Shown here: piece by piece, positions 1-8,505 of the stretch
Position numbering within the stretch: the stretch's first letter is position 1
How the letters are laid out: every line of letters begins with the position of its first letter
Notes under the pieces: model-generated
Told to the model about the DNA's origin: nothing
Seen by the model: only the letters and a program-made list of their open reading frames with translations
The model's database searches: none
Origin: Streptomyces sp. NBC_00341
GTDB taxonomy: Bacteria; Actinomycetota; Actinomycetes; Streptomycetales; Streptomycetaceae
Assembly (NCBI RefSeq): GCF_041435055.1
Contig: NZ_CP108002.1
Coordinates: forward strand, 8,711,323-8,775,322
Direction of reading: 5' to 3'
Length of the DNA: 64,000 bases
Program-made: the position numbers and the translations under genes

Positions 1-602
1 TGCTCGCCCTGAAGGTCGACCCATCGGTCCACCCGGTGGGCGACGGCGTCGCGGTGGCGGTCGCCGACAGGCCAGTCGGTGTAGAAGAGGCTGCGCAGCT
101 CACCGGGGGTCCCGGGACGGCCGAGGTTGGCACCGAGCGGCAGTTCTCCCCGGGTGACCGCCTCCTCCGCGTACCGCTTGGGCAGGTCGGCCCACCACAG
201 CAGATCGGGCTCGGCGAGGGCGGCTCCCGGGCCGAAGACCAGCAGGACGCCGGCCTGCGGGCGTCGCTGGAGAGGCGGCTTCTCGAAGAGGTCGCCCATC
301 GAGAACTCGGCGAGGGGCAGGAAGAACGGGTCCGCGTCCGGGCCCGGGACACAGAGCCGTTCGACGGCCGCCGCGGACCAGAGGTCACGCACGTCGCACA
401 GGGCGACCTCGGTGCCCCGGACGCGGAGGGCGGCGGCGAGGGAGCCCGCGGCCTCCTCCCAGTCCAGTGCGGCGGGCCCGTCGAGGGCGAGGACGGTGGC
501 GGCCGTCGGCAGGGCCGCCGCGGCGGCCGCCCAGCCGGTGACGACGGTTCCGCCGGTGGCGGCGTACCGAGGGTTGCGTTCGTAGGGACGGGGCTGGTGC
601 AC
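1..602 (-). CDS. Class I mannose-6-phosphate isomerase-like protein (5' part only)
   Basis: The first 200 codons of a minus-strand gene that runs off the left edge of the window. The start is GTG at 602, preceded by AGGAG six bases upstream. The translation begins near VHQPRPYERNPRY and contains GVLLVFGPG and FYTDWPVGDRHRD. The latter resembles the 'TDWPV-RH' segment of the long actinobacterial/Firmicutes proteins annotated as class I mannose-6-phosphate isomerases, which carry a nucleotide-binding-like N-terminal half before the cupin isomerase domain. The isomerase half would lie outside the window, so the catalytic metal ligands cannot be checked. It is divergent from a mannoside importer with GH76 and GH38 enzymes, which fits conversion of imported mannose-6-phosphate to fructose-6-phosphate. 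The coding frame is clear from GC3 bias. The family assignment is moderate and rests partly on context. Confidence 0.5.
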   Translation of the reverse strand, partial: MHQPRPYERNPRYAATGGTVVTGWAAAAAALPTAATVLALDGPAALDWEEAAGSLAAALRVRGTEVALCDVRDLWSAAAVERLCVPGPDADPFFLPLAEFSMGDLFEKPPLQRRPQAGVLLVFGPGAALAEPDLLWWADLPKRYAEEAVTRGELPLGANLGRPGTPGELRSLFYTDWPVGDRHRDAVAHRVDRWVDLQGE

Positions 603-638
603 AGATGCTCCTGAGGACGGGGACCGGCAAGCGGCTGA

Positions 639-667
639 ATGGTATCGATAACACTCCACGTGAACAA
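639..667 (-). promoter_or_regulatory. Promoter and operator of the isomerase-like gene
   Basis: Reading the minus strand, TTGTTC (667-662) and TACCAT (644-639) are separated by 17 bases. The -10 is overlapped by a 15-mer that reads ATGGTATCGATAACA on the plus strand (639-653). Thirteen of its 15 bases recur at 750-764, over the -10 of the divergent importer promoter. Overlap with the -10 suggests repression, probably by a LacI/ROK/GntR-type sugar regulator encoded elsewhere. Confidence 0.45.
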
Positions 668-736
668 GGTGGGCGAGATGATGACCAGTAAGTACCCGCC
701 CTGAAGTGCAGATCTGTAGAAGTGCAAGAGAAACCC

Positions 737-765
737 TTGTCTCGACCTCATGGTGTCGTTAACAT
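737..765 (+). promoter_or_regulatory. Promoter and operator of the mannoside importer operon
   Basis: TTGTCT (737-742), a 17-base spacer and TAACAT (760-765) form a plausible housekeeping promoter. The 15-mer ATGGTGTCGTTAACA (750-764) covers the -10 and is the second copy of the motif at 639-653. The two copies suggest one regulator co-controls both divergent units. The leader from here to the ATG at 873 is about 100 bases and shows no other clear structure. Confidence 0.45.
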
Positions 766-872
766 CCTGGCAATCCGGAGCGCGGAGACGAACGGCGTAC
801 GCGCATCCGGTGGATCTCCACACCGCGCCCCGGAGCCACGGATCCCCCGGGGGTCCAGAGGGAAGTGAACCC

Positions 873-2189
873 ATGAGATCAACCGGCGGGACGACAGAGC
901 AGTCGTCTCCCCCGCTCCGCCGACGCACCGTGCTGGCGGGCCTCGGGGCCGGCGCGGCGACCGTGCTGGCCGGCGGCTGCGCGCGGGGCGACAGCACCGC
1001 CTCCATACCGGGCACGACGTCACTGGCCAACGACAACGCGACCTGGGACGCGGGCTATGTCGCGGCCGGACGCGAGCTGAAGAAGCTCACCGGCTACGCG
1101 CTGCGCCCGCTGTCCAACCCGAACCCCACCGCCTACACGCAGGTCACGCAGATCTCCCTGCAGACGACCAAGGCGACGGACCTGATCAAGTGGCAGTCCG
1201 GCTACAACCTCAAGCAGCTCGCCCGCACCGGCAGCCTCAGCGATCTGACACAGGTGTGGGAGGCGTACGAGCGCAAGGGCTGGGTCACCAAGTCCCTGCG
1301 CGACGCGATGTCCTACCGGGGCTCCGTGTACGGGGTGCCCCTCTACCAGTCGTACTACGTGCTGTTCTACAACACGCGGTTGTTCGACAGGCACAGACTG
1401 CGGGCGCCGGAGACCTGGGACGAGCTGCTGCACAACGCGGAGGTGCTCAAGAGGGCCGGCGTCACCCCGTTCGTCGCCACGCAGAGCGGCAACTGGCCCG
1501 CGTACGAGTGGTTCGAGGAGCTCATCAGCAAGGTCGACCCGGTCTTCTACGCCGACCTGATCGCCGGCCGGGCCCGGTACACCGATCCGCAGGCGCACAA
1601 GGCCATGCAGATCTGGCAGGACTTCATGAAGAAGGGCTGGATGACCCCGGCCGACTTCGACCAGAACAACGGACCCGCCGCTCTGAAGACCGGCAAGGTC
1701 GGCATGTTCCTGCACGGCTCCTGGCAGTCGCAGGGACTGGCGGCGGCGGGGATGAAACCGGGAGAGGGCTTCGACGCCTTCGTCCTGCCTCCGGTCGACG
1801 CCTCCACGAAGCGATCCGTGATCACCGAGGCGGGCGTCCTCGCCGTGCCGGAGAAGGCCGTGTCGCGCGACGCCGCCATGGCCAACGCCGCCCACTGGCT
1901 GCACCCCTCCGTCCAGCGGGTGTGGACCGACTTCCTCCAGGACGGCTCGGCCAACCCGCAGGCGGTCACCTCCAATCCGGTGCTCGCCCGCCTCCGGAAG
2001 AGGGCGCAGCGCGAGCACTGGACCGAACTGCCCCGCTACGGACAGTCCGGGCCGCCCAACCTCATGCAGGGAAACACCGATGACCTGGGAGCCTTCATGA
2101 CGCAGGCCATGTCGCCCGAGGCGACGCTGCGCAGTATGGCCGGCCGCGCCTCCAAGGAGTGGGCAGCCTGGAACAAGGACGAATCATGA
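873..2189 (+). CDS. Sugar ABC transporter substrate-binding lipoprotein
   Basis: A 438-residue extracytoplasmic binding protein of the MalE/UgpB type. I chose ATG 873 (GGAAG upstream) over an in-frame start 41 codons earlier because it puts the signal directly at the N-terminus. That signal has twin arginines (residues 16-18), a hydrophobic stretch and the lipobox LAGGC with Cys36 as the lipidation site. The mature region has the usual family segments, for example YGVPLYQSYYVLFYN near the first hinge and W-x-EL after it. The gene overlaps the first permease by 4 nt (ATGA), so translation is coupled. Context (GH76, GH38, mannose isomerase) suggests a manno-oligosaccharide ligand, which is an inference. 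No ATPase gene is present; in Streptomyces such importers commonly share the MsiK ATPase. Confidence 0.9.
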   Translation: MRSTGGTTEQSSPPLRRRTVLAGLGAGAATVLAGGCARGDSTASIPGTTSLANDNATWDAGYVAAGRELKKLTGYALRPLSNPNPTAYTQVTQISLQTTKATDLIKWQSGYNLKQLARTGSLSDLTQVWEAYERKGWVTKSLRDAMSYRGSVYGVPLYQSYYVLFYNTRLFDRHRLRAPETWDELLHNAEVLKRAGVTPFVATQSGNWPAYEWFEELISKVDPVFYADLIAGRARYTDPQAHKAMQIWQDFMKKGWMTPADFDQNNGPAALKTGKVGMFLHGSWQSQGLAAAGMKPGEGFDAFVLPPVDASTKRSVITEAGVLAVPEKAVSRDAAMANAAHWLHPSVQRVWTDFLQDGSANPQAVTSNPVLARLRKRAQREHWTELPRYGQSGPPNLMQGNTDDLGAFMTQAMSPEATLRSMAGRASKEWAAWNKDES

Positions 2190-3127
2190 CATCGGCGGTC
2201 GACCGGCGCCCCACGGCGGCCCCCTCATCCGTCCCGTCGCCCGTACCCCCGGTGCGCACACCTCCACGCAGGCTGAAGGACAGGCTGGCCGGAGCCGGCT
2301 TCCTGGCGCCCGCCGTCCTGTTCGTCGCAGCCCTGCTCCTCACCCCGTTCGCGGTGACGCTGTACCGGAGCTTCTTCAGCGACGGCCGGGTCTCCGGCTT
2401 CGACTGGTTCACCAACTACGGGCTCTTCCTCAGCGATCCGGTCCTCGCGAAATCCATCGAGAACACCCTGATGTGGGTGGTCGGCACGGTCGCCCTGCCG
2501 CTGGTCCTGGGTCTGGGTATCGCCGTCATGACCAACGGATCCGGGTGGTCCCGGGTGGCGCGGCTGCTCGTGGTCCTGCCCTACGCGATCTCCGGCTCCG
2601 CCGTGGCCGTCGTGTGGAACTTCATCCTCACCACGGACGGCGCGGCCAACCAGGCCCTCCAGGCGCTCGGCCTCGGCTCGTTCGCCCAGGGCTGGCTGCT
2701 CGAATGGCCGGGCAACACCCTCGTCATGATCGTCGCCAACACCTGGCAGTCCACCGGTGTGGCCGTGATCCTCTTCCTGGTCGGTCTGCAGACCATCCCG
2801 CCGGAGACCCTGGAGGCCGCGTCCCTCGACGGGGCCGACGGCCTGCGGAAGTTCTGGTACGTCGTCATGCCGCAGCTGCGGACCGTCTCCGTGATCGTCG
2901 TCGGCAGCAGCCTGGTCAACGGGCTCAAGTCGTTCGACCTGATCTGGGTGCTGACGCAGGGCGGCCCCGGCCGCAACTCCGAGACGCTCGCGGTCTCGAT
3001 GTACCAGGAGACGTTCCTCGCGCTGCGTCCCGGCGCCGGGGCGGCGGTCGCCGTCGTCCTCACCGTCATCGTGCTGCTGGCCTCCTGGCTGTATCTGCGG
3101 CGCCAGCTGACCCCGAAAGGCGCATGA
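2186..3127 (+). CDS. Sugar ABC transporter permease, MalF type
   Basis: A 313-residue integral membrane subunit of the importer. The start is ATG 2186, inside the ATGA overlap with the binding protein. The N-terminus is a ~35-residue Pro/Arg-rich cytoplasmic tail, then LAPAVLFVAALLLTPFAVTL as the first membrane helix, with about five more. The ATPase-docking EAA loop is visible as EAASLDGADGLRKFW followed by VVMPQLR. The C-terminus overlaps the next permease by 4 nt. It pairs with the 3124-3960 product to form the channel, and the expected ATPase partner would have to come from elsewhere in the genome. Confidence 0.92.
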   Translation: MTSAVDRRPTAAPSSVPSPVPPVRTPPRRLKDRLAGAGFLAPAVLFVAALLLTPFAVTLYRSFFSDGRVSGFDWFTNYGLFLSDPVLAKSIENTLMWVVGTVALPLVLGLGIAVMTNGSGWSRVARLLVVLPYAISGSAVAVVWNFILTTDGAANQALQALGLGSFAQGWLLEWPGNTLVMIVANTWQSTGVAVILFLVGLQTIPPETLEAASLDGADGLRKFWYVVMPQLRTVSVIVVGSSLVNGLKSFDLIWVLTQGGPGRNSETLAVSMYQETFLALRPGAGAAVAVVLTVIVLLASWLYLRRQLTPKGA

Positions 3128-3960
3128 GCATGTCCACCCGCCGTATCACCGCCGGCACCGCCGTCCGCAACACCGTCCTGGTGCTCGTCTCCCTCCTCTG
3201 GGCCGTGCCGACCTGGCTGCTGGTGGTCAACGCACTGGTGCCCGCCGCCGAGTACGGCGGCAGCCCGCACTGGCTGCCGCACGGGGGATTCGGCCTGTTC
3301 GACAACATGTCCCAGGCGTGGACCCGGGCCAGGCTGGGCCCCGCGATGGGCAACAGCCTGCTGTACGCGGTGACCAGCTCGGCCGCGGCGATCGTGGTCG
3401 CCACGACCGCCGCGTTCGCCACCGTGATCATGCCCGTGAAGCGCAAGGCACTGTGGTTTTGGCTGATCTACTCGGGCACCCTGCTGCCCCTCCAGGTCTT
3501 CCTGCGGCCGCTGTTCCTCGCTTACGCGCGCACCGGCCTCTACGACGCGCAGATCGGCCTGTTCGTGGTCTATGTCGCGGTGGCGATCCCGTTCGCGTAC
3601 TTCATCATGCGCAACTTCGCCCAGACCCTGCCCGGTGAGGTGATCGAGGCCGCGCGGCTGGACGGCGCGTCCTGGTGGCGGGTCTTCTGGCAGATCCACG
3701 TGCCGCTGTCCAGGTCCGCGATGGTCGCCGCGTTCGTCTTCCAGTTCGTCGCCGTCTGGAACGACCTCCTCTTCGGGATCACCCTGTCCACCAGCCGCAA
3801 CATCCGTCCGGTGATGGCCGCGCTCGCCGAACTCCAGGGCAACTACTCCAACGTCGGCCCCCCGGTCGTACTGGGCGGAGCGCTCCTCGTCTCGCTGCCG
3901 ACCGTCGTCCTGTTCTTCTCCGCTCAGCGGTTCTTCGTCAGCAGTCTCAAGCTCGGCTGA
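3124..3960 (+). CDS. Sugar ABC transporter permease, MalG type
   Basis: A 278-residue permease starting at ATG 3124 in an ATGA overlap with the upstream permease stop. About six hydrophobic helices are visible, the first being VLVLVSLLWAVPTWLLVVNAL. The EAA loop reads EAARLDGASWWRVFW with VPLS after it, typical of MalG-type subunits of carbohydrate importers (CUT1). It completes the importer begun by the lipoprotein at 873. A perfect hairpin follows the stop codon and precedes the GH76 gene, which may set the ratio of transporter to hydrolase mRNA. Confidence 0.92.
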   Translation: MSMSTRRITAGTAVRNTVLVLVSLLWAVPTWLLVVNALVPAAEYGGSPHWLPHGGFGLFDNMSQAWTRARLGPAMGNSLLYAVTSSAAAIVVATTAAFATVIMPVKRKALWFWLIYSGTLLPLQVFLRPLFLAYARTGLYDAQIGLFVVYVAVAIPFAYFIMRNFAQTLPGEVIEAARLDGASWWRVFWQIHVPLSRSAMVAAFVFQFVAVWNDLLFGITLSTSRNIRPVMAALAELQGNYSNVGPPVVLGGALLVSLPTVVLFFSAQRFFVSSLKLG

Positions 3961-3969
3961 CCCCGGCCG

Positions 3970-4005
3970 CCGAGGCGGCACGCGACAGCCCGCCCGCCGC
4001 CTCGG
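3970..4005 (+). terminator. Intercistronic hairpin (attenuator or partial terminator)
   Basis: Arms CCGAGGCGGC (3970-3979) and GCCGCCTCGG (3996-4005) are perfectly complementary with a 16-base loop. No T-tract follows, so this is more likely an RNA-processing or attenuation element than a full terminator, because the downstream glycosidases clearly belong to the same locus. Confidence 0.45.
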
Positions 4006-4055
4006 ACCAGCGGCCCCCGCCCCGACGCCCCGAGCCGAACCCGAAAGGCACCCCG

Positions 4056-5231
4056 GTGAAGATCCCCGCCCGCACCGCCCTCGCGCTGGCCGCCGCCCCG
4101 CTGCTGTGCGCCGCCCTGTGCCCCACGCCCGCTGCCGCCGCGCAGCCGGCGGCGAACCCGTGGAAGGACCGCGCGGTCCACACGTACGACGCACTTCAGA
4201 AGCACCTGTACCAAGGGGCGGAGGCGCACGGCCTGTACATGGAGAAGTTTCCGCGCCAGGGCGCCGACAACGCCCACTCCTACCTCTGGCCGATGCGCGA
4301 GGCGGCGGCCGCGACGGTCGATATGGCCGGCCTCCCCGGTGAGGGCGGGACCTACACGGCGGACGCGGCCGAGCGCTTCGCCACCCTGGAGCTCTACTTC
4401 GAGCCCCGCGACGGCCGGCCCGGCTACGACTCGTACCTCCCCGCACCGCTCGGCCAGGGCGGCGACGTCTTCTACGACGACAACTCCGTGGTGGGCCTTT
4501 CGCTGCTGGACCAGTACCGCGCCACCGGGGACACCAGCTACCTCCACCGGGCGGAACTGACCTTCGACATCGTCGGCCGAGGCTGGGACGACGACCCGGC
4601 CAAGGAGTGCCCCGGCGGAATGGACTGGGTCGACTCCCCGGCCAACACCATGCGCGCCGCCAACGTGACGGGCCTCGCCGCGGAACTGGCCGCCCGCCTC
4701 CACCAGGAGACGCACAAGAGCCGCTACCTGACGAGCGCCCAGAAGTGGTACGAGTGGAACTGGTCCTGCCTGCGCGAGTCCCCGGGCCTCTACCGCAACA
4801 GCCGGGGTGACGACGGAACCGTCGACCCCACCCTGTGGAGCTACAACTCCGGTGCCATGGTCGGCGCCGCGACGACGCTCTACCAGGTCACCGGGGACCG
4901 CTCCTACCTCAAGCGCGCCGTGCGGGACGCGGACGGCTCGCTCGCCTACTGGAAGCAGGGCGAGCGTCTGCACGACCAGCCGGCGATCTTCGACGCGATC
5001 TACTTCGACAACCTCCGGATCCTGGCCGCGGTGCACCCCGGCCAGGACTACCGGCAGGTGGAGAAGGCCTACGCCGAGCGCACCTGGAAGGAGAACCGGG
5101 ACCCGTCGAACGGCCTCTTCCGCTTCCAGCCCTCGGGCGGCGGCGACTACGACGCGTCCGCCCCGGCGGAGACCCTCGAACAGTCCGCGATGGTCCAGAT
5201 CTTCGCGGGCCTGGCCACCGACGGCTCCTGA
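4056..5231 (+). CDS. Secreted GH76 alpha-1,6-mannanase-like hydrolase
   Basis: 391 residues from GTG 4056 (GAAAGG upstream). The N-terminus is a secretory signal (KIPARTALALAAAPLLCAAL...AAAA, cleavage near residue 28-30). The mature part resembles glycoside hydrolase family 76, an (alpha/alpha)6 barrel. The paired acidic residues of the active site appear as YDDNSV near residue 141, and WSYNSGAMVGAATTLY is the conserved 'YNxG' segment. GH76 enzymes cut alpha-1,6-linked mannan backbones such as those in fungal and mycobacterial glycans. No carbohydrate-binding module follows. As part of the importer operon it probably produces the oligosaccharides that are imported. The family call is fairly secure; the exact substrate is inferred. 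Confidence 0.8.
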   Translation: MKIPARTALALAAAPLLCAALCPTPAAAAQPAANPWKDRAVHTYDALQKHLYQGAEAHGLYMEKFPRQGADNAHSYLWPMREAAAATVDMAGLPGEGGTYTADAAERFATLELYFEPRDGRPGYDSYLPAPLGQGGDVFYDDNSVVGLSLLDQYRATGDTSYLHRAELTFDIVGRGWDDDPAKECPGGMDWVDSPANTMRAANVTGLAAELAARLHQETHKSRYLTSAQKWYEWNWSCLRESPGLYRNSRGDDGTVDPTLWSYNSGAMVGAATTLYQVTGDRSYLKRAVRDADGSLAYWKQGERLHDQPAIFDAIYFDNLRILAAVHPGQDYRQVEKAYAERTWKENRDPSNGLFRFQPSGGGDYDASAPAETLEQSAMVQIFAGLATDGS

Positions 5232-5309
5232 CCGTAAACCCCGCCGTCCGCCCCACGTCCTGCTACTCGCCCCCGAACCGGCACCACGCCAGAGCGGAGA
5301 AGCCTCTCC

Positions 5310-8300
5310 ATGCCCCGCCCCGACCTGTCCCGCCCCTCCTGGTGGGACTCCGACATCGCCCGCGACATCCTGCGCGACCGTGGCGTGAGCGCCACCGGCG
5401 TCCTCGGCGGACACACCGTCCGGCTCTCCTGCGAGCCACTTCTGCGCCATGACGGCGACGGCGGACTCCTGCAGTCCGTACGCGTACGGGCCGGCCGTCC
5501 CCTCACGCGGGCCCACGTCACCACCCTGTCCGGTACGTCCGTGCGCTGCGAGCTGATACCCGGCCCGGACGGCGACACCCGGCTGCTGGTCCCCGAGGTG
5601 GACTCGCCCCTCGCTGTCCAGGTGGAACTGCCCGAACTGGCGCCGGGCGAGCGCGTCGAGGTGCTGCTGACCCCCCAGCGGCACTGGACCCTGCACCTGG
5701 TGCAGCACGCCCACCTCGACATCGGCTATACGGACCCGCAGGGCACGGTGCTCGCCGAGGGCCGCAAATACCTCGACTCCCTCCTCGAACTGTGCCGCGC
5801 GACGGACGACCGGCCCGACGCCTCGATGTTCCGCTGGGCGGTCGAGGGCTTCTTCAGCTTCGAGAACTGGTCGGCGAACCGTCCGCCCGAGCAGGTGGCC
5901 CGGTTCCTGGAGCGGGTGCGCGAGGGCCGTATCGAGCTGACCGCGATGCCGTTCAACCTGCACACGGAGACCTGCTCCACCGACGAACTGCACGAACTCC
6001 TGCGACCTGTACGGGAGTTGCGTGAGCAGCACGGCATCGACATCACCACGGCGATGCAGACGGACGTCCCCGGTCAGGTCGTCGGGCTGCCCGACGTACT
6101 CGCGGACAGCGGCATCCGCTATCTGTCGGTGGCCCACAACTGGGCCGGGCGGGCGGTACCGCACCACAACGGCGGCGGGGAACTGCCCCGGCTGTTCAGG
6201 TGGCAGGCGCCGAGCGGACGCAGCGTGCTGGTGTGGCGCACGGACACCCCGCACGGGCTGGCGTACATGGAGGGCTCGATCCTGGGCTTCGACGAGTCCT
6301 TCGACCGGGTCGACGACCTCCTGCCCCACTACCTGTCGGCGCTGGCCACCCACCAGTACCCGCACGAGGGGCGCGGCATCCCCGGCTTCCCGGTCCTGGA
6401 CGAGGAGTTCAAGGGCGACCCGTACCCCTGGGACATCCTGCACCTGCGGGTGCTGGGCAAGTTCGCGGACAACGGTCCGCCGCGCCGGGTCATCGCGGAC
6501 ACCGTGAACCGGTGGAACGAGGAGTGGGCCTTCCCCGCCCTTCGCACCTCACGCAACGAGGACTTCTTCGCCGACGCGGAGGCCCGTTACGGCGACCGGC
6601 TGGAGACCTTCGAAGGCGACTGGAGCGACTGGTGGGTGGACGGGGTCGGCGCCGGTGCCGTCCCGCTCGCGGCCACCCGTGACGGCCAGGCGGCGCTGGC
6701 CGACGCCCAGTCGGTGGCCGGTCACGCGGAGATCCTCGGCGCGGCGGGCGCCGGGATCACCGCGGCGGCCCCCGACGTCTACCGGGCGGCCTCCCTGTTC
6801 AACGAGCACACCTGGGGCGGCGGCGACCCGTGGACGCACGGCGATCACGGGCATGCGTCCGGGGAGCGCCAGTGGCACTGGAAATACGCGCAGGCGCTGC
6901 GCGCCCACGACGACGCGAAGACGCTCCTCGACGGTGCCGGTGCGGCCCTCGGCGGCCGGCTCCCGCCGCGTGCGGGCACCCTGGCCGGCTACTACGTCAC
7001 CAACACGTGCAGCTGGACCCGTTCGGAGACGGTCCGGCTCTTCCTCCCCGAGAGCACGGTCCTGCTGGAGGACCCGGTCCGGGTGCTCGACGCGCGCGAC
7101 GGCTCACCGCTGGACCACACCGAGGAGGCGCAGACCAACGAACTGCACCGGGCCGCGGGCCGTTTCCTCCTGTTCCGGCTCGCCGATGTGCCCGCGCACG
7201 GGGCGGTGCGCGTGGACATCGTCGCGGGGGAGGGGACATCACCCGCCGCCGCGACGGACGACGCGCAGTCCACCGTCCTGGAGAACGAGTTCCTCCGGGT
7301 GAGCGTCGATCTGCGGTCCGCGTGGATCGGCTCGGTCACCGACAAGCGCACCGGCCGGGAACTGGTGCGGCAGGACGCCACCCTCGGGCTCAACGGCTAC
7401 ATGTACGACGAGTACGCCACGGCGGGCGGCTTCAACCACCAGTCGAGCAAGACCACCGCGAACGGCTCGATGCACCTCCTCGCCTCCCGCACGGCTGCCC
7501 CGCCGGCCGCGCTGGTGGACCGCTTCCGTGACGCCACCGGCGAGACCCTTGTCTACGAGTGCGCACCGGCCGGCACCGAGCTGCTGCGCGTACGCGTCCA
7601 TCTCCCGCACGGTCAGGCCCGCATCGATCTGGAGAACCGGATCGTGAAGCGCGCGACGCTGACGAAGGAGAGCGCGTTCTTCGCCTTCCCCTTCGCGATG
7701 CGGCAGCCGGCCGTCCGGATGGAGGCCACCGGAGGCATGACGGGCACCGGTCTGCCGACCGTGCCGGGGTCCGCACAGCACATGCGCGCGGTGCGGCGCT
7801 GGGTGAGCTTCGAGGAGGACACCGTGGTCGCCGCGGTGGCCACCCAGGACGCCCCACTGGTGCAGGTGGGCGGGATCGCGATCCCGTACGCGCCCTATCC
7901 GCAGTCGCTCGCCCAGGACGAACCCGGCACCCTCTTCTCCTGGGTCCACAACAACATCTGGGACACCAACTTCCCCTCAGAGCAGGCCTTCGACCACGTG
8001 TTCCGCTACAGCGTGGCCATGGGGGAGGCTCCGCACATCACCGGACCCGAGCTGGGCATGCGCACCGCGGCCGCCGGCAGCCGCCCGCTCCTCGCCGTAC
8101 GCGCCCTGGCCGAGGAGACCGGGGAACCGGCGGCCGGCTACGGACTGCTGACCGTCAGCGACCCGAGGGTCCGTGTCGTCGGGCTCACCGTTCCCGCCCC
8201 CGGACAGGTGCTGGTCAGGCTCCAGTCCTACGCAGAGGAGCCGGTCACCTGCCGGATCACCCCCGGCTTCCCGGTCACGGAGACGGTGGCCGCCGACTAC

Positions 8301-8399
8301 CTCGGCGCCGCCGGTGCGCCCCTGGAGGCGGACGCCGGGGGCGCACCGGCCATCGACGTGCCGACGCTGGGGACCCGGGCGGTGCTCCTGCGCCTGTAG
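5310..8399 (+). CDS. GH38 alpha-mannosidase
   Basis: A 1029-residue protein from ATG 5310 with GGAGAAG upstream, the usual length for bacterial GH38 enzymes. No signal peptide is visible, so it should act in the cytoplasm on imported manno-oligosaccharides. The zinc-binding motif HAHLDIGYTDPQ sits near residue 132 (His and Asp ligands). The nucleophile region reads TAMQTDVPGQ near residue 252, and HNGGGELPRLFRW and FNEHTWGGGDPW match further conserved blocks. The C-terminal half is the beta-rich GH38C region. It retains exo-alpha-mannosidase features throughout with no frameshift. It is the last gene of the operon and is followed by a strong hairpin at 8445-8486. Confidence 0.92.
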   Translation: MPRPDLSRPSWWDSDIARDILRDRGVSATGVLGGHTVRLSCEPLLRHDGDGGLLQSVRVRAGRPLTRAHVTTLSGTSVRCELIPGPDGDTRLLVPEVDSPLAVQVELPELAPGERVEVLLTPQRHWTLHLVQHAHLDIGYTDPQGTVLAEGRKYLDSLLELCRATDDRPDASMFRWAVEGFFSFENWSANRPPEQVARFLERVREGRIELTAMPFNLHTETCSTDELHELLRPVRELREQHGIDITTAMQTDVPGQVVGLPDVLADSGIRYLSVAHNWAGRAVPHHNGGGELPRLFRWQAPSGRSVLVWRTDTPHGLAYMEGSILGFDESFDRVDDLLPHYLSALATHQYPHEGRGIPGFPVLDEEFKGDPYPWDILHLRVLGKFADNGPPRRVIADTVNRWNEEWAFPALRTSRNEDFFADAEARYGDRLETFEGDWSDWWVDGVGAGAVPLAATRDGQAALADAQSVAGHAEILGAAGAGITAAAPDVYRAASLFNEHTWGGGDPWTHGDHGHASGERQWHWKYAQALRAHDDAKTLLDGAGAALGGRLPPRAGTLAGYYVTNTCSWTRSETVRLFLPESTVLLEDPVRVLDARDGSPLDHTEEAQTNELHRAAGRFLLFRLADVPAHGAVRVDIVAGEGTSPAAATDDAQSTVLENEFLRVSVDLRSAWIGSVTDKRTGRELVRQDATLGLNGYMYDEYATAGGFNHQSSKTTANGSMHLLASRTAAPPAALVDRFRDATGETLVYECAPAGTELLRVRVHLPHGQARIDLENRIVKRATLTKESAFFAFPFAMRQPAVRMEATGGMTGTGLPTVPGSAQHMRAVRRWVSFEEDTVVAAVATQDAPLVQVGGIAIPYAPYPQSLAQDEPGTLFSWVHNNIWDTNFPSEQAFDHVFRYSVAMGEAPHITGPELGMRTAAAGSRPLLAVRALAEETGEPAAGYGLLTVSDPRVRVVGLTVPAPGQVLVRLQSYAEEPVTCRITPGFPVTETVAADYLGAAGAPLEADAGGAPAIDVPTLGTRAVLLRL

Positions 8400-8444
8400 C
8401 CGCCAGGTGCGGGTTCGGACCGCTGCCGGAGCACGCCGCCCGGT

Positions 8445-8486
8445 GGGCCGGGGCGTGGACAGTCACCGCTGTCCACGCTCCGGCCC
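8445..8486 (+). terminator. Hairpin terminator after the mannosidase gene
   Basis: An 18-bp stem with one mismatch: the left arm 8445-8462 ends GCGTGGACAG, the loop is TCACCG, and the right arm 8469-8486 begins CTGTCCACGC. It lies 46 bases past the mannosidase stop and 20 bases from the end of the convergent SDR remnant, so it may stop transcripts from both sides. Confidence 0.7.
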
Positions 8487-8505
8487 CTGCCCCGAGAGGC
8501 GGGCA

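Noticed and set aside
750..872. Upstream in-frame ATG for the first binding protein
   Set aside because: It would put 41 residues before the twin-arginine lipoprotein signal and lies inside the promoter; ATG 873 gives the normal N-terminus.
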